A stretch of 64,000 nt of DNA, taken from assembly GCA_030272585.1 (NCBI GenBank), contig BSYQ01000013.1, positions 310,001 through 374,000 on the forward strand. The letters are read 5' to 3'. The notes beneath the pieces were generated by a model, which was not told the DNA's origin, made no database searches, and worked only from the letters and a program-made list of their open reading frames with translations. Of the stretch, positions 11,313 through 23,198 are shown piece by piece (position 1 is the first letter of the stretch; each line of letters opens with the position of its first letter). The stretch is from Bryopsis sp. KO-2023. Taxonomy: Eukaryota; Chlorophyta; Ulvophyceae; Bryopsidales; Bryopsidaceae. The translations under genes were made by a program, and so were the position numbers.

Positions 11313-11543
11313 TTCCTTTGGTTAACCCCTCAAAATCCTCTAGTGTCCAGTCGCAACGCCCGTTACTCCCCTCGCCGCCGATAGAGGTCGTCTACAGTGT
11401 CCAGAGGGCGCTATGTAGTCAAAACTGGTGATTCCCCAAAAAGAAACGAAACGTGTCGTACTGTACGACACGTTCTTGCACAATTCTGTTTTCTTTTTTG
11501 TGAAAATGATTGAGGTTTTTCTGCTCTTCGTCGACGAGGTACC
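11313..11543. promoter_or_regulatory. Divergent promoter between RPS18 and HIRA
   Basis: Only 231 bp separate the inferred RPS18 start codon (-) from the HIRA start codon (+), so this interval must hold both 5' untranslated regions and both core promoters. It contains the perfect inverted repeat at 11450-11474 listed separately. No TATA box is obvious for either gene. Confidence 0.7.
11450..11474. promoter_or_regulatory. 25-bp palindrome in the divergent promoter
   Basis: Two perfect 12-bp arms (AACGTGTCGTAC and its complement) flank a single central T. Its position, 70 bp upstream of the HIRA start codon and 138 bp from the RPS18 start codon, suggests a site for a dimeric DNA-binding protein. 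That role is inference. Confidence 0.5.
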
Positions 11544-14500
11544 ATGAAGGCGTTCGCTTTGCCGTGGGTTGTCCACAGCCAGGGGAAAGACGGTGCGCGA
11601 AACAACGCCCAGTTTCGTAGGAAAAAAACTCGACTCACGATAGATCTTTTCTTGTTGTTGCCAAGCGATTCACGGGCGGGGGTTGGCTTAGGTTGTGGCG
11701 AGAATGGTTCCTGTGTGGAACTCAGAGGCGTTATCTGTGGAGGTTGGTTTGCTCTGTAGAGGCTGGGATCCATTCCATCGATTTTGCGAGCTGTGGGTTG
11801 CGTTTCGCCACGGGAGGTCAAGACCATAAAGTTAAAATCTGGAGTTTTGCGAGTGCATTGGTCGGCGACGATGAATCCCGAGCGCAGGCGCCCACCTTGC
11901 TGTGCACCCTCAGTCGCCATTCCTCCGCGGTCCAAACCGTTCGTTTTTCACTTTCTGGCGAGTTTCTGGCGTCTGGCGGTGCCGACAAACAGGTTTTGGT
12001 GTATTCTCTGCATCCCGGCGAAGGCAGCACGACGCTGGGGGGAAAGGAAAAAAACATCGAAAACTGGCGGGTGCACAGGATGTTTCCGCAAGGGTTGGAT
12101 GTGTCGGAGGTGGCATGGGGCCCAGAAAGCAAAAAGAATCTGTTGGCGACGGCCAGCTATGACGGAAGCGTCAACGTGTACGACGTCGAGGGCAACCGGG
12201 CGCTGTTGTCTTTGCGAGGTCACAAGAATCTTATCAAAGGACTGTGTTGGGATCCGCTGGGCGAATTCATCGCCAGTCAAGCTGAGGGGGAGGGCATCAT
12301 TGTGTGGAACGCCTCCAGCGGTGAGCGCGTCGCGAAATTGGTGAAGAATTTGACCCACAACCTGAAGGCTTTCGAGCAGAGTCGCCTGGATTGGGGTCCC
12401 ACTGGACGGTGCATCGCTGGAACGGTGGGTTATAACGCCCCTTGTTTCGTGGCCCCCCTGTTCGGGCGAGACAAATGGACCAGCGACTGCGCTCTGATCG
12501 GACACCAGAATCTGGTTACTGTCGCTCGGTACAATCCGAAATTATTCCTGCAACCAGCGGAGGGTGGGAAATCCCCCAGCGTGTCAGAATGCATCGCGCT
12601 GGGAAGCGGGGACTCGACTTTCACGGTGTGGCTTTGTCACGAGTTTTCCCCGATCTTTCGCGGGGTGAAATTCACCACCAGCGCCATCAGCGACATGACC
12701 TGGAGTCGAGACGGTTACACGCTGCTGGTCTCTTCGATCGACGGAAAGGTTTTCGGCGTCAATTTCAAAGAGTCCGAACTGGGGGAAGCCGTGAGCGACG
12801 AGGAAATGGAAAAGATACTGTACGGTGCGACGGGTTCCGTCAAGTCGTCGGACAAGAAACTTCCCGTCCCAGAAACCTTCGAGCAGCTGAGGCTCGAGAA
12901 AACCAAGAGGGCTGCGACGCCATCCAGTCCCCCTCGAATTCCGGTCGGGGTTGCGCAACCCAGCACCGCGGCGAAGAAACTTCTCGATCGAATGAGATTC
13001 ACGTCCCACGACAACGAACAGAACGATGGCGGAGAAAAGAGCGAAAAGATGGATTCGGCTGCACGGAAGGCGACCGCTGGTGGCGGTGGTGGGGTCGCTG
13101 GACCGGCGGTGGTGGAGAGTCCACGCGCTGGGGCGAAGGCGGGTGATGCCAGTTCCAACGAGCCGGCATCTGCGGAACAGACAAACGTGCAGCAGAAAGC
13201 GAACGATGAGAATGGCGTCGGGCCGAGCGTAGGGGCGAAGAGGGATGCGTCTGCGCAGGATTCCGAAGCCCCACAAAACGCGTCGACCAAGGAGTCGTCA
13301 CGGAAGAGACTAAAGGTGGAAAAACGGATACAACCCACAGCGCTCTCGCCGGAAGGGGTGGCCCTGCCGAGGAATCCCTCCCGACCGACGACGTCGAAAG
13401 ACGTCCCTGAGAAGCGGAAAGCTCCAGACAGATCAAAACCGAAGAGCGAGGGAATCCAGAAAGCGTTCAGCTTTCGCCTCGGAGCGGCGAACGACCAAGG
13501 GGACGCGAGCGGAGAAGTCGCCATGCGGTTGGAGGCGTTGAACGAGGGAAGCAGGGCGAGATTGGTGTGCAAGAGAGGGACGCAGCAGGTTTGGAGCAGC
13601 ATGGTGAAAGGGACGGTCGTCAAACTGGGAGGAAACCTGAATTTCTCTGCGGTCGCGACAAAAGAAGGCTTCCTTCGGGTAAAAACTCGCACTCTTGCGT
13701 TTCCCTTTGCCTCTGGGGATAATTTTCGATAGTTTTTTTTTGTGTGTGGGGAAATGGACCCCCTTCTAGGTGCAAGAAAATGAAACAGAATTGAAAACTA
13801 GATAATGGAAAACTCGATGTATGAATTGAGAATGACATGCAGCCACACCCCGACCAAAAGGCTCCATTACCATTGGGGATATTTCTTTCAACTTTTTTTT
13901 CACAAGAATTTAAAAAATTCAAGCAAAAATTTTTCATCTGTGTTGTAAACAACAGGATAAGAGGCAGCTTGTTCCGATGTCTTCCTTCCTTTCATTTCGA
14001 ATGCTGCCCTTTCAGAAATAATGAGTTTTTTTATAGATGAAAAAGTACTTTTTTTTTGCTGTGAAGGTGTTTGATGCGGTGGGAAGACAGTTGCTGTCGC
14101 TCATCAAATGGAAATCATCGGCACTGTTTCTGGAAACGGACAACGATTTCCGGCTGTTGGCGGTGCTGTCTGACGGACACTTGCACATGTATGACATACG
14201 ACGAATGACCTCCATTCTCAAAACATCGACGGAACATTTAGGGGGTGCCAGTCAGGGTGAGTGCAAATTCCAAGTCTGGTTGGTGCAAAAGTTGTAAATG
14301 TGAAAAACGAAACATAAATATATATGTAATCTATATATTGCAGAGAGGTATTCTTGTATTGTAAATCCGAAAAAGAAAAAAAAAAGAAAAATGATTCTCC
14401 CAACAGTTAGATTTTTGAGGAAGGGAATTGCTTATTTCCGAAATTTTAGTTTCTCATTGTCATGATTCAGTGAAGTTTAGGGAAAGGCGGACAGTGAAAA

Positions 14501-15678
14501 AAAAGAAACGAAAGAGGGGAGGAGAGTTTTTCTTTTGCGCCTACATGCAACCCGACCATGCATATCTGGGCGTTTCATTTCTCATGTCTGTGAAAACATT
14601 CATTCATTTATTTATTTTTGTTTTTGACAAATTGGTATGTTTACTTTTCAGTGGCATCTGTGTCGATCAGTGCATCTGGTCGGCCTGTGGTTTACTTGAA
14701 AAATAGAGACACTTACGTATACACACCGGAAATGGAAGAATGGGTTTTGGTGGCGGATTCCTCCCGGCCATACCCTGGCTTTCTATGGCGAATGGCAAAA
14801 GACAACTGTGAGTTTGAATCAACAGTTTATCGACCTTTGGAAATGCTGTGGGGGAGGGCTTTCACCTCATTAGCAAAAGGGAACGAGCAAAGGCAAAGAA
14901 CGGATAGCTTTGTTTAACAAAACAAAACGAAACGGTTGCGTGTGAATGCCCAGGTGGAGAAGTCGGAAAATTGCAATTGCGAACGGGCGAAGGGAGCAAC
15001 CCACCTCCTATTTCCCCTCATCCAGTTCAATGTTTGGAATTTCTGGAAGCGAATATGTGTGCAGCTCGATCCTTGGATGCGCCCTCGGAATTCATGCATT
15101 GGCTCACTGTGTACATTCGAAATTTGGTTTCGGTGGTGGGCACCCCCCAGGCTTCGGGAAACGAAGAGCAGAAACTGAGAAAGGTGTGCATGGATTTGCT
15201 GGGGTTGGGGGATGGAATTGCGTCAGACTTGGAGTGGGCGGTCGGAAAAGCAACCATCGATTGCAGGAAATGGGTTGAGCAAGAGGTAATCTACGAGGTG
15301 AGTCGATCGTCTGGACAGCGGTAGGTGCTGGTCTACATAAAAATTTCTGAATGTGGCAGGATTTTCATGTGATTCTGAGCGTATGTTTGAGTTTTTATCT
15401 TACGGAGTTGGCTTTTGAGACGAACACTACCATCTATGGACAAATTGATAGACGTATATAGGAGGGGATGTTGCGTTTCTCTTTCTAGGGCAGGTTTTTT
15501 TGCAGCTATGTTTTGTGGAAGTTGAGAAATGATTTCACTGGGATGGTTATTGACTTGTTTTCTTCTTCATTTTTTTTGTGGGTATAATCAGATCGGAAGA
15601 AATCGAGAGCTGCAACGACTGAGGGAAGAACTGGAGGGTTTGCTTGAATGTGACGATGTGGATGATAGCTTAATATGA
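11544..15678 (+). CDS. HIRA: HIRA histone chaperone
   Basis: HIRA deposits histone H3.3-H4 independently of replication, with ASF1, UBN and CABIN partners. Six exons: 11544-11592, 11760-13678, 14067-14256, 14652-14807, 15026-15297 and 15592-15678, closing in frame at 890 residues. The first exon is set by the HIRA-type N-terminus (MK..., then PWVVHSQGK), which runs on after splicing to 'FATGGQDHKVKIW'. Residues about 16-380 are WD40 repeats. Near residue 540, 'VEKRIQPTALSP' resembles the B-domain that binds ASF1, followed by a lysine-rich region. Exons 3-5 make the C-terminal HIRA domain, including 'DLLGLGDGIASDLEW'. Exon 2 stays open upstream to a TTG at 11693, but that stretch is intronic. 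A short exon in the 14.8-15.0 kb intron cannot be excluded, and an alternative in-frame donor lies at 15286. The middle region is shorter and more alanine/glycine-rich than in animals. Confidence 0.94.
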
Positions 15679-16040
15679 AAACAGTGGTGTGGGAAAACTA
15701 GTATGCAACAGGCATTAGTGTTTTTCTTTGCTTTTTTCTGGGGGAAGGGGGGTTGGTTTGCCTAGGTAGGCAGTAGTCATCATTCTTGGATGAACTGGAA
15801 AAAAAGAACAGGGAAAACAGGGGGGGAGCTTATTAAAAGCAGTAGTTCGTCTCAACTTCAGGAAATAGAAAAATCTATCAGAGAACGATTCTCCTAAATA
15901 GCGAAAAATGACCCTGCAACGAAAAGTAGACAGGAGATTTCGATGCCCACTTGTAGCAGCATTGAAGGAACAACCAAAGATCGGCTGTTTTATTGGTTCT
16001 GAACCACACGTGGCAGGCAAGGATGTTAATATAGTATAAT
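15679..16040. other. Intergenic, no feature seen
   Basis: Follows the HIRA stop codon. Contains T-rich and G-rich stretches. A minus-strand open frame of 122 codons covers it but has no family features and is probably chance. Confidence 0.4.
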
Positions 16041-16259
16041 ATGCAGCGCATGGGCACTCTACCCACCCTGGGAAGTCAGGCATTCACACCCCTTCTTTCT
16101 GAATTCACCAACTTTGCCAAGGAGCTTCCCCTCGAAGCTGAATGCGGGCATCTATTTTTAGAACAGCTGCTAAAAGTTGTTTCTCAAGGGAAAGAACCCA
16201 TGCAAAATATAAGGAAGATCACAACTTTGTTGATAAGCATTCGACAAATCGTGAAGTGA
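16041..16259 (+). CDS. Small hypothetical helical protein (72 aa)
   Basis: An ATG-initiated frame of 72 codons. It has amphipathic composition and reads like a real small protein: an N-terminal Leu/Phe-rich helix ('LLSEFTNFAKELPLEAE'), a second helix ('FLEQLLKVV'), a SQGKEP turn and a third helix to the end. The size and the Gly-x-x-Pro turn between helices recall MOZART1-type gamma-tubulin-complex proteins. The spacing after the turn does not fit well, so I do not assign it. It starts 363 bp after HIRA in the same direction. It could also be an exon of a longer gene. Confidence 0.4.
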   Translation: MQRMGTLPTLGSQAFTPLLSEFTNFAKELPLEAECGHLFLEQLLKVVSQGKEPMQNIRKITTLLISIRQIVK

Positions 16260-16728
16260 AGAAATGAGAAAAAAGGGAAAAAAAAGGACCCTAGGAGAAG
16301 CCTACCAGCTTATATTATTCAACCATTGGCCACCATGTGATCATTATTAATAGATTTAGTTCCACAGTTACTTCAGAAGGTAGCCCATCGAAAAACAAAC
16401 AAACAAACATCAATTACATTGTGTAGGAGAAATATTCTCCTATTACAAGGATCAGTAAAAATCAAATGTGAACATGTGTATTTTAATGTTGAAATTCCAT
16501 TGGCTTTTGTGTGTACCCACAAAGACACTAAGACCATCAAGAATGCAAAGATGCATAGGTCGATGCAGCTAAATTCAACGAACGTGAAATATCGAAAAAC
16601 ATCGCTATACAAGAAACGAAACAAAGAATAAAAAGGACATGAAAAAAGAATGTGATGCTCATGCTCCACCGCTGATCACTTTCAAATCCTATTATCCTGT
16701 GGAACACCATGATGTCGACCTCTGAAAA

Positions 16729-16998
16729 ATGCACGCCATATTGAAAACGAGTGAAGTAAACACGAAGAGAGGTTGGGTTCAAAGTAGAAAGATTCCGCTC
16801 AAATCTAAGGAAAAACTTAATAGTTCGATCGAATCACCACCAGAGATTTTGAATTCACTGTGTGCAAATGTGCTGCACAGCTTTTCAACTCCATTGAAAC
16901 AGTTGGGATTGTGTCACCACAACCGTCCAGCACTGCCTTCTGGTTTTACCTTGTCACAAAATGGTTTTACATATAGATTCAGAAACAGTGGGGGCTAG
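16729..16998 (+). CDS. Hypothetical protein or exon (89 aa), weak
   Basis: An ATG-initiated frame with balanced composition and no low-complexity bias ('KRGWVQSRKIPLKSKEKL', then 'FSTPLKQLGLCHHNRPAL'). I find no family match, no clear splice partner and no promoter signal. It lies alone between the 72-codon frame and the convergent end of the kinase gene. It may be a chance open frame. Confidence 0.22.
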   Translation: MHAILKTSEVNTKRGWVQSRKIPLKSKEKLNSSIESPPEILNSLCANVLHSFSTPLKQLGLCHHNRPALPSGFTLSQNGFTYRFRNSGG

Positions 16999-17829
16999 AA
17001 AAAAAAAACAATCCCACCCATGCTTCACAAAGCACTTCCCCCACAAAACCACCACCCCGTCCCACATTTCCGATCCGAATTACCTCCACAAAACTTGCCT
17101 ATCATTGTACATTGAATATAACAATACCCCGAAAATATTTTTGTAAACAACAGGACTTGCAATCCTGCACTGTTCCCAGTTTTCCTAATCGCAGATTTGA
17201 TTTTCCTGCTTCTCAACTACTTTGTTTTTGACTTTTACCGCCGGCTTTTAACATTACGTATGCAAAATATCCCAACCCTCTGTCAGGTAAGGACTCGCTG
17301 CCCCCACATGCAACACAAGAATCTAAAGTCTTTTAACCATAAAACTACTGGCTCGTCCTATTTTCCCCATCGAATGATTTATTGTCATATACACATATGT
17401 ATTATATAACAACTAGATGATAACTTTCAGAGATAGGAGGCTTTTTTCCCCTCCTGCGCAACGGGCCGTCACAAGAAATTCAAGCTTTGGCTGTTGCAAT
17501 CTCAAAATGAAATACTTAGTCAGAAAACCCTTCATCTATCGACTGTTATGTGGTACCATCATATATATACATGTAAGATGGTGAAAAGATGAATTGAATC
17601 AGAAAAAAAAATCAAGAAAAAAAAAAGAACACCTGAGCAAAACTCTCAACCATCTAAAAACGACTTGAAAAGACTGGTGTGAGTGAAATGCCCAAAACCT
17701 TCCCTCTTCCTCCCCTCCCCCTCTGGGGGGGCAGGAAGCTTCCCCGCCAAATAAAAGAAATGCTGACTTTGAATGACCCACAAAAGGAGAAGTCATGCAG
17801 ACAAAAAAATATCAGAACAGAAATATTCT
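16999..17829. other. Intergenic 3' region before the kinase gene
   Basis: AT-rich with runs of A. It contains the 3' untranslated region of the minus-strand kinase gene. No gene seen. Confidence 0.4.
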
Positions 17830-20800
17830 TCACTCGCTGAGAATCGGTCGATGCAACTCGGGGTTGGGTTTCCACCCCCCGTCGCACTCGAATCTCCAAA
17901 CTGTCGTTCTGTCTTGGGAAGAATGCATTTTGCAACATGGCGGCTGGAGCGAATATCGATATTTAGCCGAGCTCAACGGCGGGGCGTTCAGCAAACTCCA
18001 CTCGAAGCCGTGGTGCAACATCGCCGCCGCTCGAGTTTTCAAGAGGCTGGCGCTCCTGGAATCGATCAGTCCCAATGCGTGCTGCAAGCCTTCCACATCC
18101 ATCTCTTGGAATTTCGTCAAGCATTGCGTTACTTTCGGCGGGTAGTTTTTGCCGATTTTTTCGCCAGGGGCATGACACCTACTCAACCATTCACAAGGGA
18201 AAAGAAAGCACAGATAAGAAGGACAAGACCTTCAACCAGCGCGACCGCCAATATTCAGACAGGGGCTGCAGGGAGAATCACTCCTACACACACACATATA
18301 TATGCATGCATCCAACCAGTATTCTTGCATAACTCAATTTTTTCCTGCGTTATGCACCTGTAGTCCATCATAACATGCGGTAACGGCGCTTGAAATCGGT
18401 GTTTTGTGATGTTGCGTAAAGCATATTTTCTTCCCACTGCTCGAAAAGTGTGCTCCGCCGTTGAAGGCAAGAAAATCGAGTTCAATTGCTTGCCCACATC
18501 GCATACATGCCCGCTCGACAAAGCTTGATTGTTGTCAATGAGCGTGATGTCCCCTCCCTCGTCCAAAAACACATTGCCCGCGTTTCGATCGCATTGGGAT
18601 GTGAGCAGGTCGAAAATAGCAGCCAGCACCACCTGTCGAAAAATAAAAACGACAGTCCACAGGGATTCGATCATTAGTCATGCCCACCCTGGCTTCCTCA
18701 AACGTATTGAACCAACTTGCTAGCAACCCAGCACACAAGGGAGTTTCTTCCATATAATTGCCAATATGCATGCTTTCTACTGGTGTTGGAAAAATCGGCA
18801 CGAGCACCGAAACTGGATCTGTGTGCAGAATTTCAGGTGGTGCTGTTTGTAATACCTGTGAACTGTTGACTCCATGGTGGAGAGTCTCCAAAACAATATC
18901 TGGCTTGGTGGACCAGTGAGCTATGTTGTGTAAGGAAACTCCAGGGGCTCGGGTTTGCCAAAGAGCATCCATATCGATAGGGTGCCCAGTTTCTGGCATT
19001 ATCGCCTTCACAGGGCCAACCCACACCTACCACGCATTCTTAGGAGGCGTCAGTGCGCATTTTCAGGGGGGCTGAGTGCACAAAAGAGTGTTTATCTCAT
19101 TTTCTTATCTTTATTTAATTTTTTTGGAGCACATGTTTGGAGTGATGATCTCATTTTTTTTAATTTTTATGTTATCTTTGGAGCGCATTTTTTGAAGCGG
19201 CTCCACCAGCTCCAAAACTGTATTCGAATGACAATCGCTACCATATTTTAAAATTAATTATTCATTAATTTATCACGCAAACCTTTGGGAAAATGGTGTC
19301 CAGCCCACACTCTTCGGCAATCCTCATCATGGAAATTTCCTTCTGCACGATTGTGTACGGAATCTTTTTGTTGCAATATTCTTCTCGGCTTCTTGTTGTG
19401 GGTTGAACGTGCAGTTTGTTCGCAATTTCAGATTGAGGGAAATCTCGAATGTCTTGAAACTGGGGATCGTACAGCGGATCTCCCCTGAATTAACAAAACA
19501 AAAGGTAAAGAAATGCACACCACAAAAAAAAAACAAAAAACTGTAAACGATGTGAAAGGTTTAACAGGGAAAGATCCATCCTTGGCAATGTCCAAAGGAA
19601 ATTATTCCAAAAAAAAAACAGTTTTTAGGGGTTCTGTGATTACCTCATTAGATGGTCGAATGGCAAGCACCACATCTTCACCACAGCTTGAGTTCTTGGC
19701 TGTTCTGCACCCCCAACAAAAAACTCAAATCGAAAAAGAATAAGCAAACGCAGGCCAAATACAAACCAAAAAGGAGAACATACATACATACACACACAGC
19801 ATCCCAACTGATATTCTAACTTCCCATAACAGTCGCAATGACTCTCAATCCATCTACAAACCGAAAGCTGTAAGAGATGCAGCTTTGGAAGTGTCAGCAT
19901 ACCGGCTGGGCTTCGGGGTTCCAGCAGTTTCGCTGTGACAGTTGAAGGGGCTTCAACTTTTCCTGGGCATTCCGCATCCGTGTAGAAATACCAGGCGCTC
20001 GATGCCCCACTTTTGTGAACGAAAGTGGTGTTAAAAGCTCGAACTTTTTGGTCGACATTTTCCAAAGCATTAAGGCATCCTTGACAGATCGGACAATGAC
20101 CCAGTCTCTTGGGTTGATCTATGTCAGACCAAAACCGCCAGCTGGCAGCGGCAATTGCCAGCGAATTCTCGCCTGAAGGGCACATCAAATGCAATACTGG
20201 TATTTATATCGAACAATCTTTCCTCCAAGGACTTTCTTAACCTTTTTCTTGATTTCAGGGGCCATCGAAATCAGATCTTGTTAAAAAAATCCCATGCCAC
20301 CTGTGAAAACACAAACAAGCACCTCATTCAGATCGACCCTTTTTTTGGATGCTTACCCCCATGAGCCAGCTGTGCACAATCAGGAGTGCTGGGCTGGCGT
20401 GAATCCACCACACAACGACCGCATGTCTTGCAGTCGTCCACATGGGGAAGTCGAAGAAGATCTTCTTGAGAGAAACTGGCATGGTCTAGTTGACCATGAC
20501 TACGATGCACGAGGTGCTTGTATCGAGCAGCAATATACCACCATGAAATACCCTGCATGGATAGGAAGCCATTTCCTCAATTCTCGACCAGTATCCAGTG
20601 GGGTCAAAGATATATAATACGTATCTATATACGTAATTATTCTATTCATGATTACACAGCCGCCACCAATCAATCAATCGAGAGAGAAGCATGTTTTGGA
20701 GATCGTGATTGTTCAGGGGGTTGGCACGCGAAGGGTCAGGAAGCCTTCATATTGTGCCGCCATTAGCGCTGGGGAAATTTCGTAAAGTATTGCAAATTGC

Positions 20801-21029
20801 ACCCAATAGGTCGAGGCATAGGTTACGATCTTTGCGATGCGATGGGAGCATTGGAAGAGGTGGCTGGAGTTTTTTGAAGGGGTAGATATTCAATGATGTT
20901 AGCCATCGATTGGCGACATGCAGTCGTCGGATCGCTCACCAAAGTCGCAGCGATCAGGAAGAAGCAAAGATTGTTCAGACAACTGCCTCCCGGCATTAGT
21001 CTCCCCCCCATTCTTCTCGGAACAGCCAT
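17830..21029 (-). CDS. FAM20/four-jointed-like secretory-pathway kinase
   Basis: Probable type II membrane kinase of the secretory pathway, related to the FAM20/Four-jointed group that phosphorylates secreted proteins or glycans in the Golgi. Eight exons: 21029-20940, 20552-20357, 20172-19903, 19704-19644, 19484-19283, 19026-18688, 18632-18358 and 18178-17830. Phases agree, giving 593 residues. Residues about 17-40 form an N-terminal hydrophobic anchor across the first splice. Then comes a Cys-rich stem ('CKTCGRC', 'CPICQGC'). Candidate catalytic residues are Lys195 (AVVKMW), Glu255 (QKEISMMRIAEE), Asp401 and Asn406 (CDRNAGNVF), and metal-binding Asp419 (ITLIDNN). The tail, about 115 residues, includes 'NYPPKVTQCL'. 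The kinase fold is well supported by the order and spacing of these motifs. The FAM20/Fjx subgroup is inferred from 'LIDNNQAL' and the membrane anchor and needs a profile search. Confidence 0.72.
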
Positions 21030-23198
21030 CAAACTCAAGCTCTCTCCAGCGGAGGCTTCAAAGTTTGGTGCAAGCGCTTGTCCCTGTCAAGCAGAGCGCT
21101 TGAGCGACGCCATCATTTATGTGATGTTAATTTATAACAGCTTTTTGCTGGGCGACCCGAAAAGACCCCGTGCATCTCACGAAAGCCTGTCACTGGTCCC
21201 CAAAGAGAGACGAAAGGCTGGAGCGAGCGGGATGTGGGCGAATCACGCCAACTGCCAGTTTCTCTACCGACCTCTATGTCACACTCAGGATTCGGGTCGA
21301 CAACACACGTTGAAGCTAACGCGAACAACCCAAGAGGACTTTCTATGAAACACGTGAAGTATCACCACCCGATCTGGACAATCAACGTTTCCCGCCTTCT
21401 CAACGACAGGGGTGCTCCTTCGAAGGTCGCGCTCATCCCTCGGGTAGCCCGACTTGGCCGCCCCCGTCCCTGGGGGCGGCGGCACAGTCGAGGCTCCCGT
21501 TGGGGGCTGGCCGACCTTTCGGGGGAAGCACCTCTGATCCCTGCAGCGCTCCGGTTTCCATCCTTGTTTGTTTGTTTGATTATTTTGCTAAGTGTTAACG
21601 TCCCTCGCATTGTCGACCGCCTTGCCGGCATAATCGCATCCTAGTTTGGATATCAGGTACCAACTGTATCGCCGATTGAACACGCGCAAGAGAAAAGGAC
21701 GAGCAGGTCCCCCGGTTTCTCGCCGCCGCCGCCAACTCGGATATTCTACCAGCACGAACGTTATCTGGGCTCTCTTGTGATTTTTTTGCTGCTCCTGTGT
21801 GCTATCGTTTTCGAGAGAATTGCAAGGCTTTTTTTTGGTGGCGGCGACGTCCCTGGTCGTCGCTTTACAGCACATGTGTGGACCTCCATCCGTAAACGCA
21901 TCGACAGAGTGGTGGCGGCCAGGGATTTTTTTTCTCGATATTCTTGTCGGACAGCGATCGAATGAAAGGGATCCATGGTAAAATTTGCCGGACACATTTC
22001 GAATTTTTGGCTCAAGCCTGAACCCCAAACTGACATGGAACAACATGCCGAAAACCACAACTCGAGCGTGTTTGTGTCACAACAGCGCTCACCGTGACTA
22101 CCACCACACTACACTACAGTAGAGGAGCGCAGAGTAGCGCTTCAATCTGGGAATTTGTCCGAATTCGCGCTATTCCCCTCGTCGTTCGGTGGACACGTTG
22201 TCCGAACGAGGTCCCTGTGGTGGTGCAATTTCCCGGTCGTGGCGTGCACGATTATGACAAGAAGTGGTATTTAGGACACAAAAAAAACACTGGTGGCGGC
22301 TGTTTGGAGTTTGGACTCTGGCGGAGCATTGGTTCAAAGATGGGGTGATGTGGTCGCCTGCTTCGGGTTCGACTCTCGCACGCCCCTTGCTGTTGATTAC
22401 AGAAACGATTGGAAAGACGTACGGGAACCAACTGCTCCAACCGTTGAGCCGACCACACTTTGGCGCAGTCGTTCTTGACGAGGGGTCTTTCAAAAGGAAG
22501 CAGATACCGAAATGCTTGCAACGGTGTTCGACATTAGTGAAGAGACTATCGACTTTTTGCAGCCACAGAGCCTAATGATGATATTGCTCGTGCTACATTT
22601 TGTTCAGTGTGGAACGCCATCTGCTGCTTGCGATCGGTGTGGCCGAGACTCATAACTGAAGGCAGTCGACACCTTCATTCTTACACTGGTATTGACCCGT
22701 CGAAACGGATATTGTTCATACATCGACAGCCCCTTACGTCCTGTTCCAGTTTCTGGCGAGACTGATGCAATTATTTTAGCCTCATTCTCAGAGCAATTTC
22801 ACAAATCTCAGGAGCTGTGGGAACCAGTGCAACTGTACATGGTCCTCTCCCTGGAAAATATGATCGAGGAAAGTTTCCATACAAAACTCATCGGCAGATG
22901 AAAACACTCCAACAAGCTTGTCGAGCTACCACTAAAATGATTCTACCCCCAACCTCAAATTATTAAATTGACGGCTTAGCACAGTTCCCAACAACAGCCA
23001 ACCCCGTAGTCACCAAACTCTTTTGACCCAAATCCCGAACACAAATCACATCAACCCTCCCCCCTCCCTCTTTCCTTCACCATCTACTAATAAAAATAAT
23101 TTCCCAGAAACAGCAAATTAAACACCACCTTCCCTTTTTTTTCCAGATGGAACCAACAAAAATATGAAAGAAGTGAAGGAAAGAATTTACTTTTTGAA
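21030..23198. other. Intergenic region with tRNA-like repeat and GC hairpin
   Basis: No convincing gene across 2.2 kb. It should contain the kinase promoter and the mannanase 3' region. It holds a short GC-rich hairpin at about 21460-21482 (8-bp arms of C and G) and the repeat remnant at 22361-22448. Open frames such as the 69-codon one at 22692-22901 lack support. Confidence 0.45.
22361..22448 (+). repeat. tRNA-like repeat remnant (second copy)
   Basis: Positions 22361-22380 carry a T-arm-like stretch (TTCGGGTTCGACTC) that is identical over 14 bases to 62183-62196. Positions 22426-22448 match 4716-4738 with one mismatch. No complete cloverleaf can be folded around it. A tRNA-derived SINE is the simplest explanation, but copy boundaries are not visible. 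Confidence 0.35.

Noticed and set aside
11543-11545. Minus-strand ATG as the RPS18 start
   Set aside because: It would overlap the HIRA start codon itself, leaving no room for 5' regions. The ATG at 11312, followed by GTACGT, joins in frame and is more plausible.
11693-11759. Upstream extension of the main HIRA frame to a TTG codon
   Set aside because: The HIRA N-terminus is encoded by a separate exon at 11544-11592. The stretch from 11593 to 11759 has good donor and acceptor sites and restores the conserved start when removed.
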